Shown here: piece by piece, positions 49,208-58,115 of the stretch | How the letters are laid out: every line of letters begins with the position of its first letter | Numbering within the stretch: position 1 is the first letter of the stretch | DNA from: Myxococcus stipitatus | Lineage (GTDB): Bacteria > Myxococcota > Myxococcia > Myxococcales > Myxococcaceae | Assembly: GCF_021412625.1 (NCBI RefSeq) | Contig: NZ_JAKCFI010000021.1 | Location: 1-64,000, forward strand | DNA length: 64,000 nucleotides | Reading direction: 5' to 3' | The notes under the pieces: model-generated | Seen by the model: the letters and a program-made list of their open reading frames with translations, nothing else | Told to the model about the DNA's origin: nothing | The model's database searches: none | Made by a program: the position numbers and the translations under genes

Positions 49208-51301
49208 ATGTCCCGAGGTCCCCGCATGCGTCTTCCCCCCTGGCACCGTCCCTCCTTGTTGTTGATGCTCCTCGCGGGCGCGCCGCCCGCCCTGGCCCAG
49301 TGGGAGGACGTCCCGCCTCCCGCGGCGGCCCGGCCGCCGTCCCCCACGCCGCCCACCGAGGGCACCGCCGAGTCGGTGCCGCTCGAGGAGGACTCGGACG
49401 TGCACAGCCAGGTGGCCTCGTTCGCCATCACCAAGCTGCGGGACTCGCCGGCGGTGGTGACGTCGATGACGTCGGAGGAGATTCGCAACTCCGGCGCCCG
49501 GGACTTGATGGACCTGTTGCTACAGATTCCCGGTTTCTTCTTCGGCGTGGACACGCAGGGCGCGGTGGGCCCGGGCTTCCGGGGCCTGTGGGGCTACGAG
49601 GGCAAGGTGCTGCTGGTGGTGGACGGCAAGGAGCTCAACGAGCAGCTCTACTCCACGATGCAGCTGGGCAACGAGATTCCCGTCGAGCTCATCGAGCGCA
49701 TCGAGGTGGTGCGTGGTCCCGGCTCGGTCATCTACGGCGGCAACGCGGAGCTGGCGGTCATCAACGTCATCACCCGGGGCGTGCAGGGCAGCACGGACCT
49801 GATGTTCTCCGGCACCTACGGCCAGCTCGAGTCGGTCAACGGGCACCGGAGCGTCACGCTGTCGGGTCGCAAGGTGTTCGAGTCCGCGCCGGGGTTGAGC
49901 GTGTTCGCGTCCGCGTCGCTGGGGCAGGCGCAGCGCAGCGACGCGCAGTTCCAGGACTTCTTCGGCAACACGGTGGACATGGGGGGCAACACGCGGCTGG
50001 ACCCCACCACGGTGCAGGCGGGCGTGGGCTACAAGGACTTGCAGCTGAGCGTGCTGTACCAGCGGTTCAACACGTCGGCCATCGTCGCCTACGACGAGGT
50101 GCTGGAGGCGCCGGCGAAGACGGACTTCGAGTCGTTCCACGCGGAGCTGAGCAACCGCTTCCGGCCGAGCGACCGGATTGAAATCATCCCGCGCTTCAAC
50201 CTGACCATCTCCGAGCCGTTCCGGGACGCGGACCAGGCGTCGGAGTACTACTACCAGAAGCAGGTGCGGCGGATTCGCGGCCGGACGATGGCGCGTTGGG
50301 CGGCGCTGGACTACCTGCAGCTGACGGGCGGCGTGGACGTGGCCTCGGACCAGGGTGAGCTGAAGGGCCCGGCGGGCGTGGGGCTCCAGACGTCCTTCGG
50401 CGAGGACGAGGCGGACAGCGTCTCGTACCTGAACGTGGCGGGCTTCGTGGAGGCGTTCTCGGAGAACCCCATCGTCACGGTGGTGGCGGGCGCGCGGTAC
50501 GAGAACCACAGCGAGTTCGGCAGCTCGTTCGTGCCGCGGCTGGTGCTCCTGCGCGCCTTCGGGCCGTTCAGCGCGAAGGCGCTCTTCAGCCGCGCGTTCC
50601 GGGCGCCGGGCATCGAGAACATCAGCCTGGGCGCGGACGTGAAGCCGGAGCGGACCACGGTGTACGAGCTGGAGGGCACGCTGCGCTTCGGCGAAGGGCA
50701 CGCGCTGAGCGCGAACGCGTTCGACGTGGCGGTGTCCGACCCCATCATCTACTCGTACGACGCGGTGGCGAACGAGGAGCTGTACCGCAACCTGGGCCGG
50801 CTGGGCAGCCGGGGCGTGGAGCTGGACTACCACCTGAAGGGCAGCTGGGGGCGGTTGGGGTTGAGCTACTCGTTCTACGCGCCGTCGGGGCGCAACGACG
50901 TGGCGGACTACCAGGTGCCGGGGCACTCCAACGCGTTCACGGGCATGCCCACTCACAAGGCCTCGGTGACGGGCAGCTTCAAGGTGCTGCCCTGGGTGAC
51001 GGTGAGTCCCACGGTGGCGCTGGTGGGCAAGCGCTACGCTGTGGACGTGCCGGACGACGAGGGTGTGTCGGCGGTGGAGGAGCTGCCCACGCAGGCGCTG
51101 CTCAACCTCTTCGTGCGAGCGGAGAACGTGGGCACGCAGGGCCTGGAGATTGGCGCGGGCGTCTACAACATCACCGGGACGAACTTCCGCATCGCCCAGC
51201 CCTACAACGGCGGCCACGCGCCCATGCCCGTGTTCTCCCGCGAGTTCATGGTGAAGCTCAGCTACCTCTTCGAGCCGGGCTACACCGAACTGACGGACTG
51301 A
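49208..51301 (+). CDS. TonB-dependent outer-membrane receptor
   Basis: 697 residues. Signal peptide up to LAGAPPALAQ, an acidic linker, the plug domain (SPAVVTSMTSEEIRNSGARDLMDLLLQIPGFFFGVDTQGAVGPGFRGLWG ... VELIERIEVVRGPGSVIYGGNAELAVINVITR) and a 22-strand-type barrel with C-terminal VKLSYLFEP. Imports a siderophore, cobalamin, carbohydrate or peptide with TonB energy. No TonB box is obvious in the first 60 mature residues. ATG 49208 versus 49226 is undecided. The ligand cannot be read from the sequence. Confidence 0.93.
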   Translation: MSRGPRMRLPPWHRPSLLLMLLAGAPPALAQWEDVPPPAAARPPSPTPPTEGTAESVPLEEDSDVHSQVASFAITKLRDSPAVVTSMTSEEIRNSGARDLMDLLLQIPGFFFGVDTQGAVGPGFRGLWGYEGKVLLVVDGKELNEQLYSTMQLGNEIPVELIERIEVVRGPGSVIYGGNAELAVINVITRGVQGSTDLMFSGTYGQLESVNGHRSVTLSGRKVFESAPGLSVFASASLGQAQRSDAQFQDFFGNTVDMGGNTRLDPTTVQAGVGYKDLQLSVLYQRFNTSAIVAYDEVLEAPAKTDFESFHAELSNRFRPSDRIEIIPRFNLTISEPFRDADQASEYYYQKQVRRIRGRTMARWAALDYLQLTGGVDVASDQGELKGPAGVGLQTSFGEDEADSVSYLNVAGFVEAFSENPIVTVVAGARYENHSEFGSSFVPRLVLLRAFGPFSAKALFSRAFRAPGIENISLGADVKPERTTVYELEGTLRFGEGHALSANAFDVAVSDPIIYSYDAVANEELYRNLGRLGSRGVELDYHLKGSWGRLGLSYSFYAPSGRNDVADYQVPGHSNAFTGMPTHKASVTGSFKVLPWVTVSPTVALVGKRYAVDVPDDEGVSAVEELPTQALLNLFVRAENVGTQGLEIGAGVYNITGTNFRIAQPYNGGHAPMPVFSREFMVKLSYLFEPGYTELTD

Positions 51302-51529
51302 CCTCCGCGCGGCCCGGGGAAGGCGCATGTCCCCGGGCCAGGGCGCCCTTTCCCATGGGAATCCCTCGCGACTTCGACATGGACGAGACGCTCCGCTACC
51401 TCCGGCACATCCGGAAGTTGGAGGCCTTCTTCGAGTACTACGCCGAACCTTGGTCTCCCAAGCCCAGACCACATAGCCTTGGCCCCATCGCCAGGGCTCC
51501 ATCGCCCTGGTCCACGGGGAGAGCCGCAC

Positions 51530-53263
51530 GTGAAATTCGTGACGGGGAAATCAAGGGTCGCGGCGGCCGTTTTCCCTCCCATTTCTCCCCAACAACTCGG
51601 GACCAACCTCTCCGCGCTCCTCAAGGCAGCGGGCAATGGGGGTCTGCTCGACCTCTTCAGTGATGCCACGGGTGAGCTCTACCTCCGGGATTACCTTGTC
51701 TCGGAAGGCGGTACTGCCCTCTGGGGCATCACCCTGCGGATCAACCTCGAGCAATTCGGAAGAATGCCCGCGGTGTTCAAACAGGAGGTTGAAGAGCTCC
51801 TCTCCAGGCAGGTGTCGAGACTCTTCGAGGAGTTTCCCGAACACCGGGTCGCAAGGGTGCAGGTCGCCCCTCTGCTACTTCCCGCCACTGAGACTGAACC
51901 TGCCGTTGAGGCCTACGACCCCGTCAAGGGATTCGCCACACCGGAAGACTTCTACCTGGCGCGAGAGTTGGAAGTATTGGGCGACCCCGAGCGCGGAGGC
52001 TTCGCACGCGTCGTTCGAGCCAGGCGCCGTCATCTGGATATCGAAGTCGCCATCAAGTTCTTCGACCCGCATCCCTTGGCCGTGGATACGGCCGAGCGGC
52101 GCGACAAGGCGCGGAATCGCTTGATTCGAGAAGGGGGTCTCCTCGCCTCCATCCGACACCCCAACGTCGTCCGGCTCCAGGACTACACCCTGGTTGCCGG
52201 CGACCCTGTCCTGGTCCTCGAATACATCCAGGGCCGTACTCTCGACGCGCTCCGCCAGGAGCGGGGCCCACTCCCGTTCACCGAGGCCGTTGGCTATGTC
52301 GGGCAGGTCCTCGACGCACTCGCCACGTGTCATGACCGAGGCATCATCCACCGCGATGTCGCCCCCAAGAATGTCGTCGTGGAAGCGGGAGGGCGCGCGG
52401 TCCTCATCGACTTCGGATTGGGCGTCTCCGAGGAGTTCAGGGCGGGAACACGGTTGACCACCCAGCCCATGGGGACGCCTGGCTTCAAGGCACCCGAACT
52501 CGAAGACGACCCACTTCGGGCTCACCCCACGGTCGACATCTTCTCGACCGGAGCACTCCTGGCTTTCCTGCTCACGGGCCGCCCTCCCCGCCTGGGGTTC
52601 CCCCCGGCGCTCCCCGATGCCGGCACCGCGTTCACGCAGCTCGTGAGCAGAACCCTCGACCTGGACCCCGACAAGAGGCCCTCTTCCGCTCGAGGGCTGC
52701 GCGATGAATTGCTCGCCTTCATCCAGCCAGCAACGAGCTCCGTTGCGGCGAGCACGGATGTCGGGCTGCTCGATCCGGATGTCGTGGAGGCACTGGGCAT
52801 CAGGTCGTCGACACCTCGCGATGACAACCTGGGCGCGTTCATCCACCATCTGCGAGTGGCCGTGCAGTCCCTCGCGGGGCATCCGCATCAAGCTGCCGGG
52901 CTCGCCACCCTGCTCACCGCGGCGAGAACCCACCTCGATACGCTTCTCCCCATCAAGCAACCCGAGAGCCGCCGGGAGACCAAGAAGCTCGAGCGGGCCA
53001 TGAGCCGGGTCCTGGCCATCCTCTCGGGCTCGCTCCAGGCCCCGCCCCCAGCCCAGGTCGCCCAGTCCTTCGCCCAGGCCATGAGCCATGGATGGCTCAC
53101 GCAGGGCACCTATGATGCCTGGGCGCCTGGAATGGAATCCGGCACGGGCTGGCGCAACATCTACTCCGCCACCAGCTTGGGGCTGCGCTGGCTCAAACAC
53201 CACGCCAGGTTCCACCCCACCGCTGTCACCGACGCCTCGGCACCAGGGACCTCACGCTCCTGA
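51530..53263 (+). CDS. Ser/Thr protein kinase with unrecognised N-terminal domain
   Basis: 577 residues from GTG 51530, preceded by GGGGAG. Residues 1-150 form an alpha/beta domain (AAVFPPISPQQLGTNLSALLKAAGNGGLLDLFSD ... LYLRDYLVSEGGTALWGITLRINLE) that I cannot assign. The kinase domain (about 165-420) has AIKFF lysine, HRDVAPKNVVV, LIDFGLG and APELEDD, so it is active-type. The C-terminal 130 residues are helical and again unassigned. G+C is visibly lower than in neighbours (36/60 at 51661-51720), so it may be a recent arrival. It could be a phage-defence or toxin-like kinase, but nothing proves this. Confidence 0.83.
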   Translation: MKFVTGKSRVAAAVFPPISPQQLGTNLSALLKAAGNGGLLDLFSDATGELYLRDYLVSEGGTALWGITLRINLEQFGRMPAVFKQEVEELLSRQVSRLFEEFPEHRVARVQVAPLLLPATETEPAVEAYDPVKGFATPEDFYLARELEVLGDPERGGFARVVRARRRHLDIEVAIKFFDPHPLAVDTAERRDKARNRLIREGGLLASIRHPNVVRLQDYTLVAGDPVLVLEYIQGRTLDALRQERGPLPFTEAVGYVGQVLDALATCHDRGIIHRDVAPKNVVVEAGGRAVLIDFGLGVSEEFRAGTRLTTQPMGTPGFKAPELEDDPLRAHPTVDIFSTGALLAFLLTGRPPRLGFPPALPDAGTAFTQLVSRTLDLDPDKRPSSARGLRDELLAFIQPATSSVAASTDVGLLDPDVVEALGIRSSTPRDDNLGAFIHHLRVAVQSLAGHPHQAAGLATLLTAARTHLDTLLPIKQPESRRETKKLERAMSRVLAILSGSLQAPPPAQVAQSFAQAMSHGWLTQGTYDAWAPGMESGTGWRNIYSATSLGLRWLKHHARFHPTAVTDASAPGTSRS

Positions 53264-53560
53264 ATCCGCGCCGCTCTTCTTGAACCACCGCGTCAAATGA
53301 CTCGCGGTGCGCGCTTGCTTGCAATCCCGGCAACGTCGCTGGTACTTTCTTCGTCACTCGAACGAACGCAACCATGGTTCGTGACGGAGTGACGGTGGGC
53401 CCCGGGGGTGTGGGCGGATGGGCACGGCGTGATTCACCGCATTCTCCTCTGACGCAGAGCGACGCTGTTGACGCACCGCCCCACGCGGTCCGTGGACGTG
53501 TGCGCCTCGCTGTTCCTTCGCAGCACGAACGAAGTTTTCCAGCCAGGGAGGGGAAGTCCC
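53264..53560. other. Gene-free leader of beta-glucan locus
   Basis: 297 bp between the kinase and the lipoprotein. Holds a hairpin (53286-53309) and an interrupted inverted repeat (GTCAC at 53353-53357 with GTGAC at 53381-53385) that may be a regulator site. No promoter of good quality could be placed. Confidence 0.45.
53286..53309 (+). terminator. Hairpin after the low-GC kinase gene
   Basis: CACCGCG pairs with CGCGGTG across a 10-nt loop, 23 nt after the stop; no long T-run, so termination is tentative. Confidence 0.35.
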
Positions 53561-54343
53561 ATGCAACACCACAAGCGTTTCGCTGGGTCGTGGGCGGTGG
53601 CGGGAGTGCTCGCAGGCGTCACCCTGCTCGGAGCCTGTGACCCCGAGGACGACGATGGGAACGACCCCATCCCCGACTCGGGGACGAGGGCCGACTCGGG
53701 CACACCCGACTCGGGAGCACCGGACGGCGGCAAGCCGGACTCGGGGGCCCCGGACTCCGGCTCACCCGACGCCGGTGGCGGAGAGCCCGACTCCGGCACG
53801 CCCGACGCCGGTGGCGAGGAGCCCGACTCCGGCACGCCCGACGCGGGCGGCTCCACCGTGACGCTGCCGCTGGCCGTGGACGGCACGTGGATTCCCGGCG
53901 GCTACATGGGCGACGGCGAGCACAACCTCATCACCGACGAGCCCGAGTGCGCGCCAACGCGCCCCGGCACGGGCAAGGGCACCTGCCACAAGTTCACCTA
54001 CACCGCGGGCGCCGCGAACTGGGCCGGCGTCTGGTGGCAGTACCCCGAGGGCAACTGGGGCACCCTGCCCGGCTTCGAGGTCCCCGACGGCGCGTCCGTC
54101 CTCTCCTTCTACGCCTGGGGCGCCTCCGGCGGCGAGGTCATCAAGTTCCTGGTGGGCCTGAGCACGACGGCGGACGGATTCGCCCTGGACACCGGTGACA
54201 TCACGCTCACCGCGGAGCCAAAGGAGTACACAATCGACGTCAGCCGCGTCCGGTATCGGAAGGTGGCGGGTGGCTTTGGCTGGGTGACGGGGGGCAAGCC
54301 GACCCCGGTCGTCTTCTTCCTCGACGACATCCAGTGGAGGTGA
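53561..54343 (+). CDS. DSG-rich-linker lipoprotein of the beta-glucan locus
   Basis: 260 residues. Lipobox TLLGAC near residue 27. Residues about 30-100 are a low-complexity Asp-Ser-Gly-Pro-Thr linker made of PDSGTPDAGG repeats, typical of myxobacterial surface lipoproteins. The C-terminal ~150 residues (VDGTWIPGGYMGDGEHN ... GAANWAGVWWQYPEG ... ASVLSFYAWGASGGEVIKFLVG ... TPVVFFLDDIQW) have a beta-sandwich look like carbohydrate-binding modules. It is probably a glucan-binding surface protein for the enzymes downstream, which is inference from position. GGGAAG precedes ATG 53561. Confidence 0.78.
   Translation: MQHHKRFAGSWAVAGVLAGVTLLGACDPEDDDGNDPIPDSGTRADSGTPDSGAPDGGKPDSGAPDSGSPDAGGGEPDSGTPDAGGEEPDSGTPDAGGSTVTLPLAVDGTWIPGGYMGDGEHNLITDEPECAPTRPGTGKGTCHKFTYTAGAANWAGVWWQYPEGNWGTLPGFEVPDGASVLSFYAWGASGGEVIKFLVGLSTTADGFALDTGDITLTAEPKEYTIDVSRVRYRKVAGGFGWVTGGKPTPVVFFLDDIQWR
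53774..53845 (+). repeat. 36-bp tandem repeat in linker
   Basis: Two near-identical 36-bp units (53774-53809 and 53810-53845) encode the 12-residue repeat GG-x-EPDSGTPDA. Copy number could vary. Confidence 0.6.
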
Positions 54344-54389
54344 CCACCCGCCTTCGCTTCCGCGCGGCGGAACGGAGCGTACGAGGACG

Positions 54390-55619
54390 ATGAAAGTGGG
54401 AACGGCGGCACTGACGGTCGACGCGGCGGGCATGCGGGCGCAGAACAGCAGCCTGCTGCTCAACATGATCTGGCGCGAGCGCCAGATTTCCCGGGCGGAG
54501 ATTGCCCGGCGCACGGAGCTCAGCCCGTCGACCGTGTCCGCCATCGTCGCGGACCTGGAGCACTCCGGCCTGGTGCGCAGCATCGGCGCCGGGGTGTCTC
54601 GCGGCGGCCGCCGGCCCACGCTCATCGGCTTCCGGGATGACGCCTTCAACATCATCGGCGTGGAGCTGGGCGCCACCCACGTCACCGTCGTCCTCACGGA
54701 CCTGCGTGGACGCGTGCGAACCTCGCGCAACGCGTCGCAGCAGGTGCGCAACGACCCGGAGGGCACGCTGAAGGCCGTGCGCGCCCTGGTGCAGGAGTGC
54801 CTGGACGCCGAGCGCGTGCCCAAGCGCTCCGTGGTGGGCATGGGCGTGGCGGTGCCCAGCCCCGTGCACCCGTCCACGCCGGGGAAGATGTCGCCGCTCA
54901 TCCTGCCGGCGTGGCGCGGCTACGACGTGCAGGAGACGCTGCGCGGCACGTTCGACATGCCCGTGTTCGTGGACAACGACGCGAACCTGGGCGCGCTGTC
55001 GGAGTGCTACTGGGGCGCGGGCGTGGGGGGCGAGGACCTGACGTACATCAAGCTGGCCACGGGCATCGGCTCCGGCCACATCATCCACGGGGACGTCTAC
55101 CGGGGCGCGGGCGGCACGGCGGGGGAGATTGGCCACATCGCCGTCGACTCCGCGGGCCCGCCGTGCCTGTGCGGTCTGCGCGGCTGCCTGGTGACGCTCA
55201 TCGGGTCGGGGGCGCTGGTGGAGCGCGCCCGCGAGCTGATGGGGACCAAGGGCCGCAAGGCGCCCACCATCAAGGAGATCGTCGAGGGCGCTCGCGCGGG
55301 AGACCCGGCGGCGCGGACCGTCATCGACGGGCTGGGCCAGTACCTGGGCATCGCCGTGGCGGGCCTGCTCAACCTGCTCAACCCCGCCATCGTCGTGCTC
55401 GGCGGGGAGATTTCGTCCGTGGGCGACCTCCTGCTGGACCCCTTGCGCGCCTCGGTGCGCAAGCGCGCGCTGTCCACCTCCATGGCGGAGACGCGCATCG
55501 TGACGTCCGCGCTGGGTGACAAGGCCATCGCGGTGGGCGCCGCCACGCTCGTGCTCCAGGCCGCCTTGCGCAATCGCGTGCTGTTTCCACCTCAACACGT
55601 CGGAAGGACCCCTGCATGA
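54390..55619 (+). CDS. ROK-family transcriptional repressor
   Basis: 409 residues. N-terminal winged HTH (NSSLLLNMIWRERQISRAEIARRTELSPSTVSAIVADLEHSGLVRSIG, about 19-64) is followed by the ROK sugar-kinase fold with the motif VGVELGATHVTVVL and zinc motif CLCGLRGCLVTL. In a typical ROK enzyme CGCGxxGCLE is present; here the zinc site reads C-L-C-G-L-R-G-C-L. Such proteins sense sugars and control sugar operons (NagC, XylR, Thermotoga BglR). Its stop overlaps the GH16 start as ATGA, so it is part of the operon. Confidence 0.92.
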   Translation: MKVGTAALTVDAAGMRAQNSSLLLNMIWRERQISRAEIARRTELSPSTVSAIVADLEHSGLVRSIGAGVSRGGRRPTLIGFRDDAFNIIGVELGATHVTVVLTDLRGRVRTSRNASQQVRNDPEGTLKAVRALVQECLDAERVPKRSVVGMGVAVPSPVHPSTPGKMSPLILPAWRGYDVQETLRGTFDMPVFVDNDANLGALSECYWGAGVGGEDLTYIKLATGIGSGHIIHGDVYRGAGGTAGEIGHIAVDSAGPPCLCGLRGCLVTLIGSGALVERARELMGTKGRKAPTIKEIVEGARAGDPAARTVIDGLGQYLGIAVAGLLNLLNPAIVVLGGEISSVGDLLLDPLRASVRKRALSTSMAETRIVTSALGDKAIAVGAATLVLQAALRNRVLFPPQHVGRTPA

Positions 55620-56464
55620 CGACTCGCCGCCTTCTCCCGTGGCTCGCGGCCCTGGGGGCCCTGGCATGTGACCCGGCCCGCAACGGACGCGCCGACCCGC
55701 CGCCCACCACGGCGCAGCCTTCCCACGGGGACTGGCGGCTGGTGTGGCAGGACGAGTTCGACGGTCCCCAGGGCACCCTGCCCTCCCCGGAGCGATGGCA
55801 GGCGGACGTGGGCGGCGACGGTTGGGGCAATGGCCAGTACGAGCACAACACGGCTCGGGCGGAGAACGCGTCGCTGGATGGCGAGGGCCACCTGCTCATC
55901 ACCGCGCGGCGCGAGCGGTACGGCGGCAACGACTACACCTCCGCGCGCCTCAACACGCGCGGGCGCTTCGAGCGCACCTACGGCCGCTTCGAGGCGCGCA
56001 TCCAGCTGCCCACGGGCAAGGGCATCTGGCCCGCGTTCTGGATGCTCGGCGCGGACTTCCCTCAGGTGGGTTGGCCCGCGTGCGGTGAAATCGACATCAT
56101 GGAGCACCGGGGCCAGCTGCCCGCCATCGTCCGGGGCTCGCTGCACGGGCCGGGCTATTCCGGCGGCCAGAACGTCGGCGCCGAGCACGTCGTCAGCGGC
56201 GGCAGGCTGTACGAGGACTTCCACGTCTACGCGGTGGAGTGGGACCCCGAGCGCATCCGCTGGCTGGTGGACGACTTCGTCTACTTCGAGGCGACGCCCA
56301 AGGACCTGCCGGCGGGCCGGCGCTGGGTCTTCGACCATCCCCACTTCCTCATCCTGAACGTCGCGGTGGGCGGCAACTTCGTGGGCCCGGTGGACGGCAC
56401 CACGCAATTCCCCCAGGTGATGCGCGTGGACTACGTGCGCGTCTACGCGAGGGCGGTGGAATGA
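55616..56464 (+). CDS. GH16 beta-glucanase (laminarinase-like), lipoprotein
   Basis: 282 residues. Signal peptide with lipobox ALGALAC (Cys18), so surface-anchored. GH16 core DWRLVWQDEFDG, NGQYEHNTARAENASL and the catalytic GEIDIMEHRG (Glu158, Asp160, Glu163). Cleaves beta-1,3- or mixed-linkage glucans; laminarin is most likely by family and context. Coupled to the regulator upstream and, by ATGA, to the solute-binding protein downstream. Confidence 0.93.
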   Translation: MTTRRLLPWLAALGALACDPARNGRADPPPTTAQPSHGDWRLVWQDEFDGPQGTLPSPERWQADVGGDGWGNGQYEHNTARAENASLDGEGHLLITARRERYGGNDYTSARLNTRGRFERTYGRFEARIQLPTGKGIWPAFWMLGADFPQVGWPACGEIDIMEHRGQLPAIVRGSLHGPGYSGGQNVGAEHVVSGGRLYEDFHVYAVEWDPERIRWLVDDFVYFEATPKDLPAGRRWVFDHPHFLILNVAVGGNFVGPVDGTTQFPQVMRVDYVRVYARAVE

Positions 56465-58113
56465 ACGCCGCGCGCTGGCTGCTCCCGCTGCTGGCGCTGT
56501 TCGCGGCGGGGGGATGCAAGAGGGAGCCACGGCCGCGCCCTCCCGGGACGCTCTTCGTCTCCGTGGAGCAGCGCAGCGCGTGGGTCCGCAACTTCAACCC
56601 GCTGTTCGCGGGCGCGGGCTCTCGCTGGCCCACGCGCGCGGGCGTCTACGAGTGCCTGGAGCTGTACACGCCCTCGACGGGCGGCTACCAGCCGTGGCTC
56701 GCCACCGGGCACACCTGGTCGGAGGACCGCCGCACCCTGCGCTTCACGTTGCGCGACGGCGTGCGCTGGTCCGACGGCCGGCGCTTCACCGCCGAGGACG
56801 TGGCGTACACCTTCCAGCTCCTGCGCGAGCACGCGGCGCTCGACGCGGGCGGCGTGTGGCGCTTCCTGTCCGACGTGCGCGCGGAGGACGAGCACACGGT
56901 GGCCTTCTCCTTCTCGCGCGTCTTCATCCCCGGCTTCGGGGACCTGGCCGCGCAGCCCATCGTCCCGCGCCACGTCTGGGAGAAGGTCGGGGACCCCGTC
57001 ACCTTCACCAACCCGGAGCCGGTGGCGACCGGTCCCTTCACGGAGGTGACGGTCTTCCGCAACCAGGTGTTCGAGCTGGGCCGCAATCCCTATTACTGGC
57101 AGCAGGGCAGGCCCGCCGTGCGCGCGCTGCGCTTCCTGGCCTTCCCCACCAACGACCAGGCGAACCTGGCGCTGGTGGAGGGCGAGGTGGACTGGGCGGG
57201 CAACTTCGTCCCCGCCGTGGACCGCACCTTCGTGGCGAAGGACCCGGAGCACCACGCGCGCTGGTTCCCGCTGTTCGGCAGCACCGTCTTCCTCTACCCC
57301 AACACCACGCTGCCGCCGCTCGACGACGTGCGCGTGCGCAAGGCGCTCAGCATGGCGCTGGACCGGGAGCGGCTCGTCGAAATCGCGATGTACGGCTACA
57401 CGCGGCCGGCGGACGCCACCGGGCTCAACGACGCGTACACCACGTGGCGCGACCCGGACGTGGCTGACGACGCCTGGGTCCGCCACGACGCGAAGGAGGC
57501 GGCGCGGCTCCTGGACGAAGCGGGGTTGAAGCCCGGCGCGGACGGCGTGCGCCGGCGCGCGGACGGCTCGCCGCTGTCGTTGGACATCGAGGTGGTGGGC
57601 GGCTGGTCGGACTGGGTGCGCGCGGGACAGGTGGTGGCGAGGGACCTGCGCAGGCTGGGCATCCAGGCGAACCTGCGCACGTACGAGTTCGGCGCGTGGC
57701 AGGAGCGCCTCCAGAAGGGCGAGTTCCAGCTGGCCATCTCCTGGTCGCTGGATGGCCCTACGCCGTACACCTTCTACAAGTGGATGCTGTCGTCGGCCAC
57801 GGTGCGGCCGGTGGGGGAAGTGGCGGCGGCCAACTGGCAACGCTTCGGGGACCGAGAGACGGACGCGCTGCTGGAGCGCTTCGAGGCGACGGACTCGCGC
57901 GAGGAGCAGCAGGCGCTGATGGCCCAGGTGCAGCGGCGCTTCTCCGAGACGGCGCCCGCCATCCCCCTCTTCCCCAACCCGTCGTGGGGCGAGGCCAACA
58001 CGAAGCGCTTCACGGGCTTCCCCACGGAGGCGAACCCCTACGCCCGGCTGTCGCCGCACGCCGAGCCGGACAGCCTGCTGGTACTCACGCGGCTGGTCCC
58101 GAGGAGCCCCTGA
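56461..58113 (+). CDS. Opp/Dpp-family solute-binding protein
   Basis: 550 residues. Lipobox FAAGGCKREP (Cys19). Family 5 binding-protein layout: FNPLFAGAGSRWPTRAGVYECLELYTP, LRFTLRDGVRWSDGRRFTAEDVAYTF (signature), and DVRVRKALSMALDRERLVEIAMYGY. In Thermotoga, homologues in such operons bind cellobiose, laminaribiose or longer beta-glucosides. It delivers the oligosaccharides made by the GH16 enzyme to the membrane part downstream. Start ATG 56461 overlaps the GH16 stop. Confidence 0.94.
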   Translation: MNAARWLLPLLALFAAGGCKREPRPRPPGTLFVSVEQRSAWVRNFNPLFAGAGSRWPTRAGVYECLELYTPSTGGYQPWLATGHTWSEDRRTLRFTLRDGVRWSDGRRFTAEDVAYTFQLLREHAALDAGGVWRFLSDVRAEDEHTVAFSFSRVFIPGFGDLAAQPIVPRHVWEKVGDPVTFTNPEPVATGPFTEVTVFRNQVFELGRNPYYWQQGRPAVRALRFLAFPTNDQANLALVEGEVDWAGNFVPAVDRTFVAKDPEHHARWFPLFGSTVFLYPNTTLPPLDDVRVRKALSMALDRERLVEIAMYGYTRPADATGLNDAYTTWRDPDVADDAWVRHDAKEAARLLDEAGLKPGADGVRRRADGSPLSLDIEVVGGWSDWVRAGQVVARDLRRLGIQANLRTYEFGAWQERLQKGEFQLAISWSLDGPTPYTFYKWMLSSATVRPVGEVAAANWQRFGDRETDALLERFEATDSREEQQALMAQVQRRFSETAPAIPLFPNPSWGEANTKRFTGFPTEANPYARLSPHAEPDSLLVLTRLVPRSP

Positions 58114-58115
58114 CC

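Noticed and set aside
51355..51663. Short plus-strand frame before the low-GC kinase (MGIPRDFDMDETLRYL...)
   Set aside because: The first 30 codons look gene-like but there is no domain and it runs into the kinase frame; kept only as a possible gene remnant.
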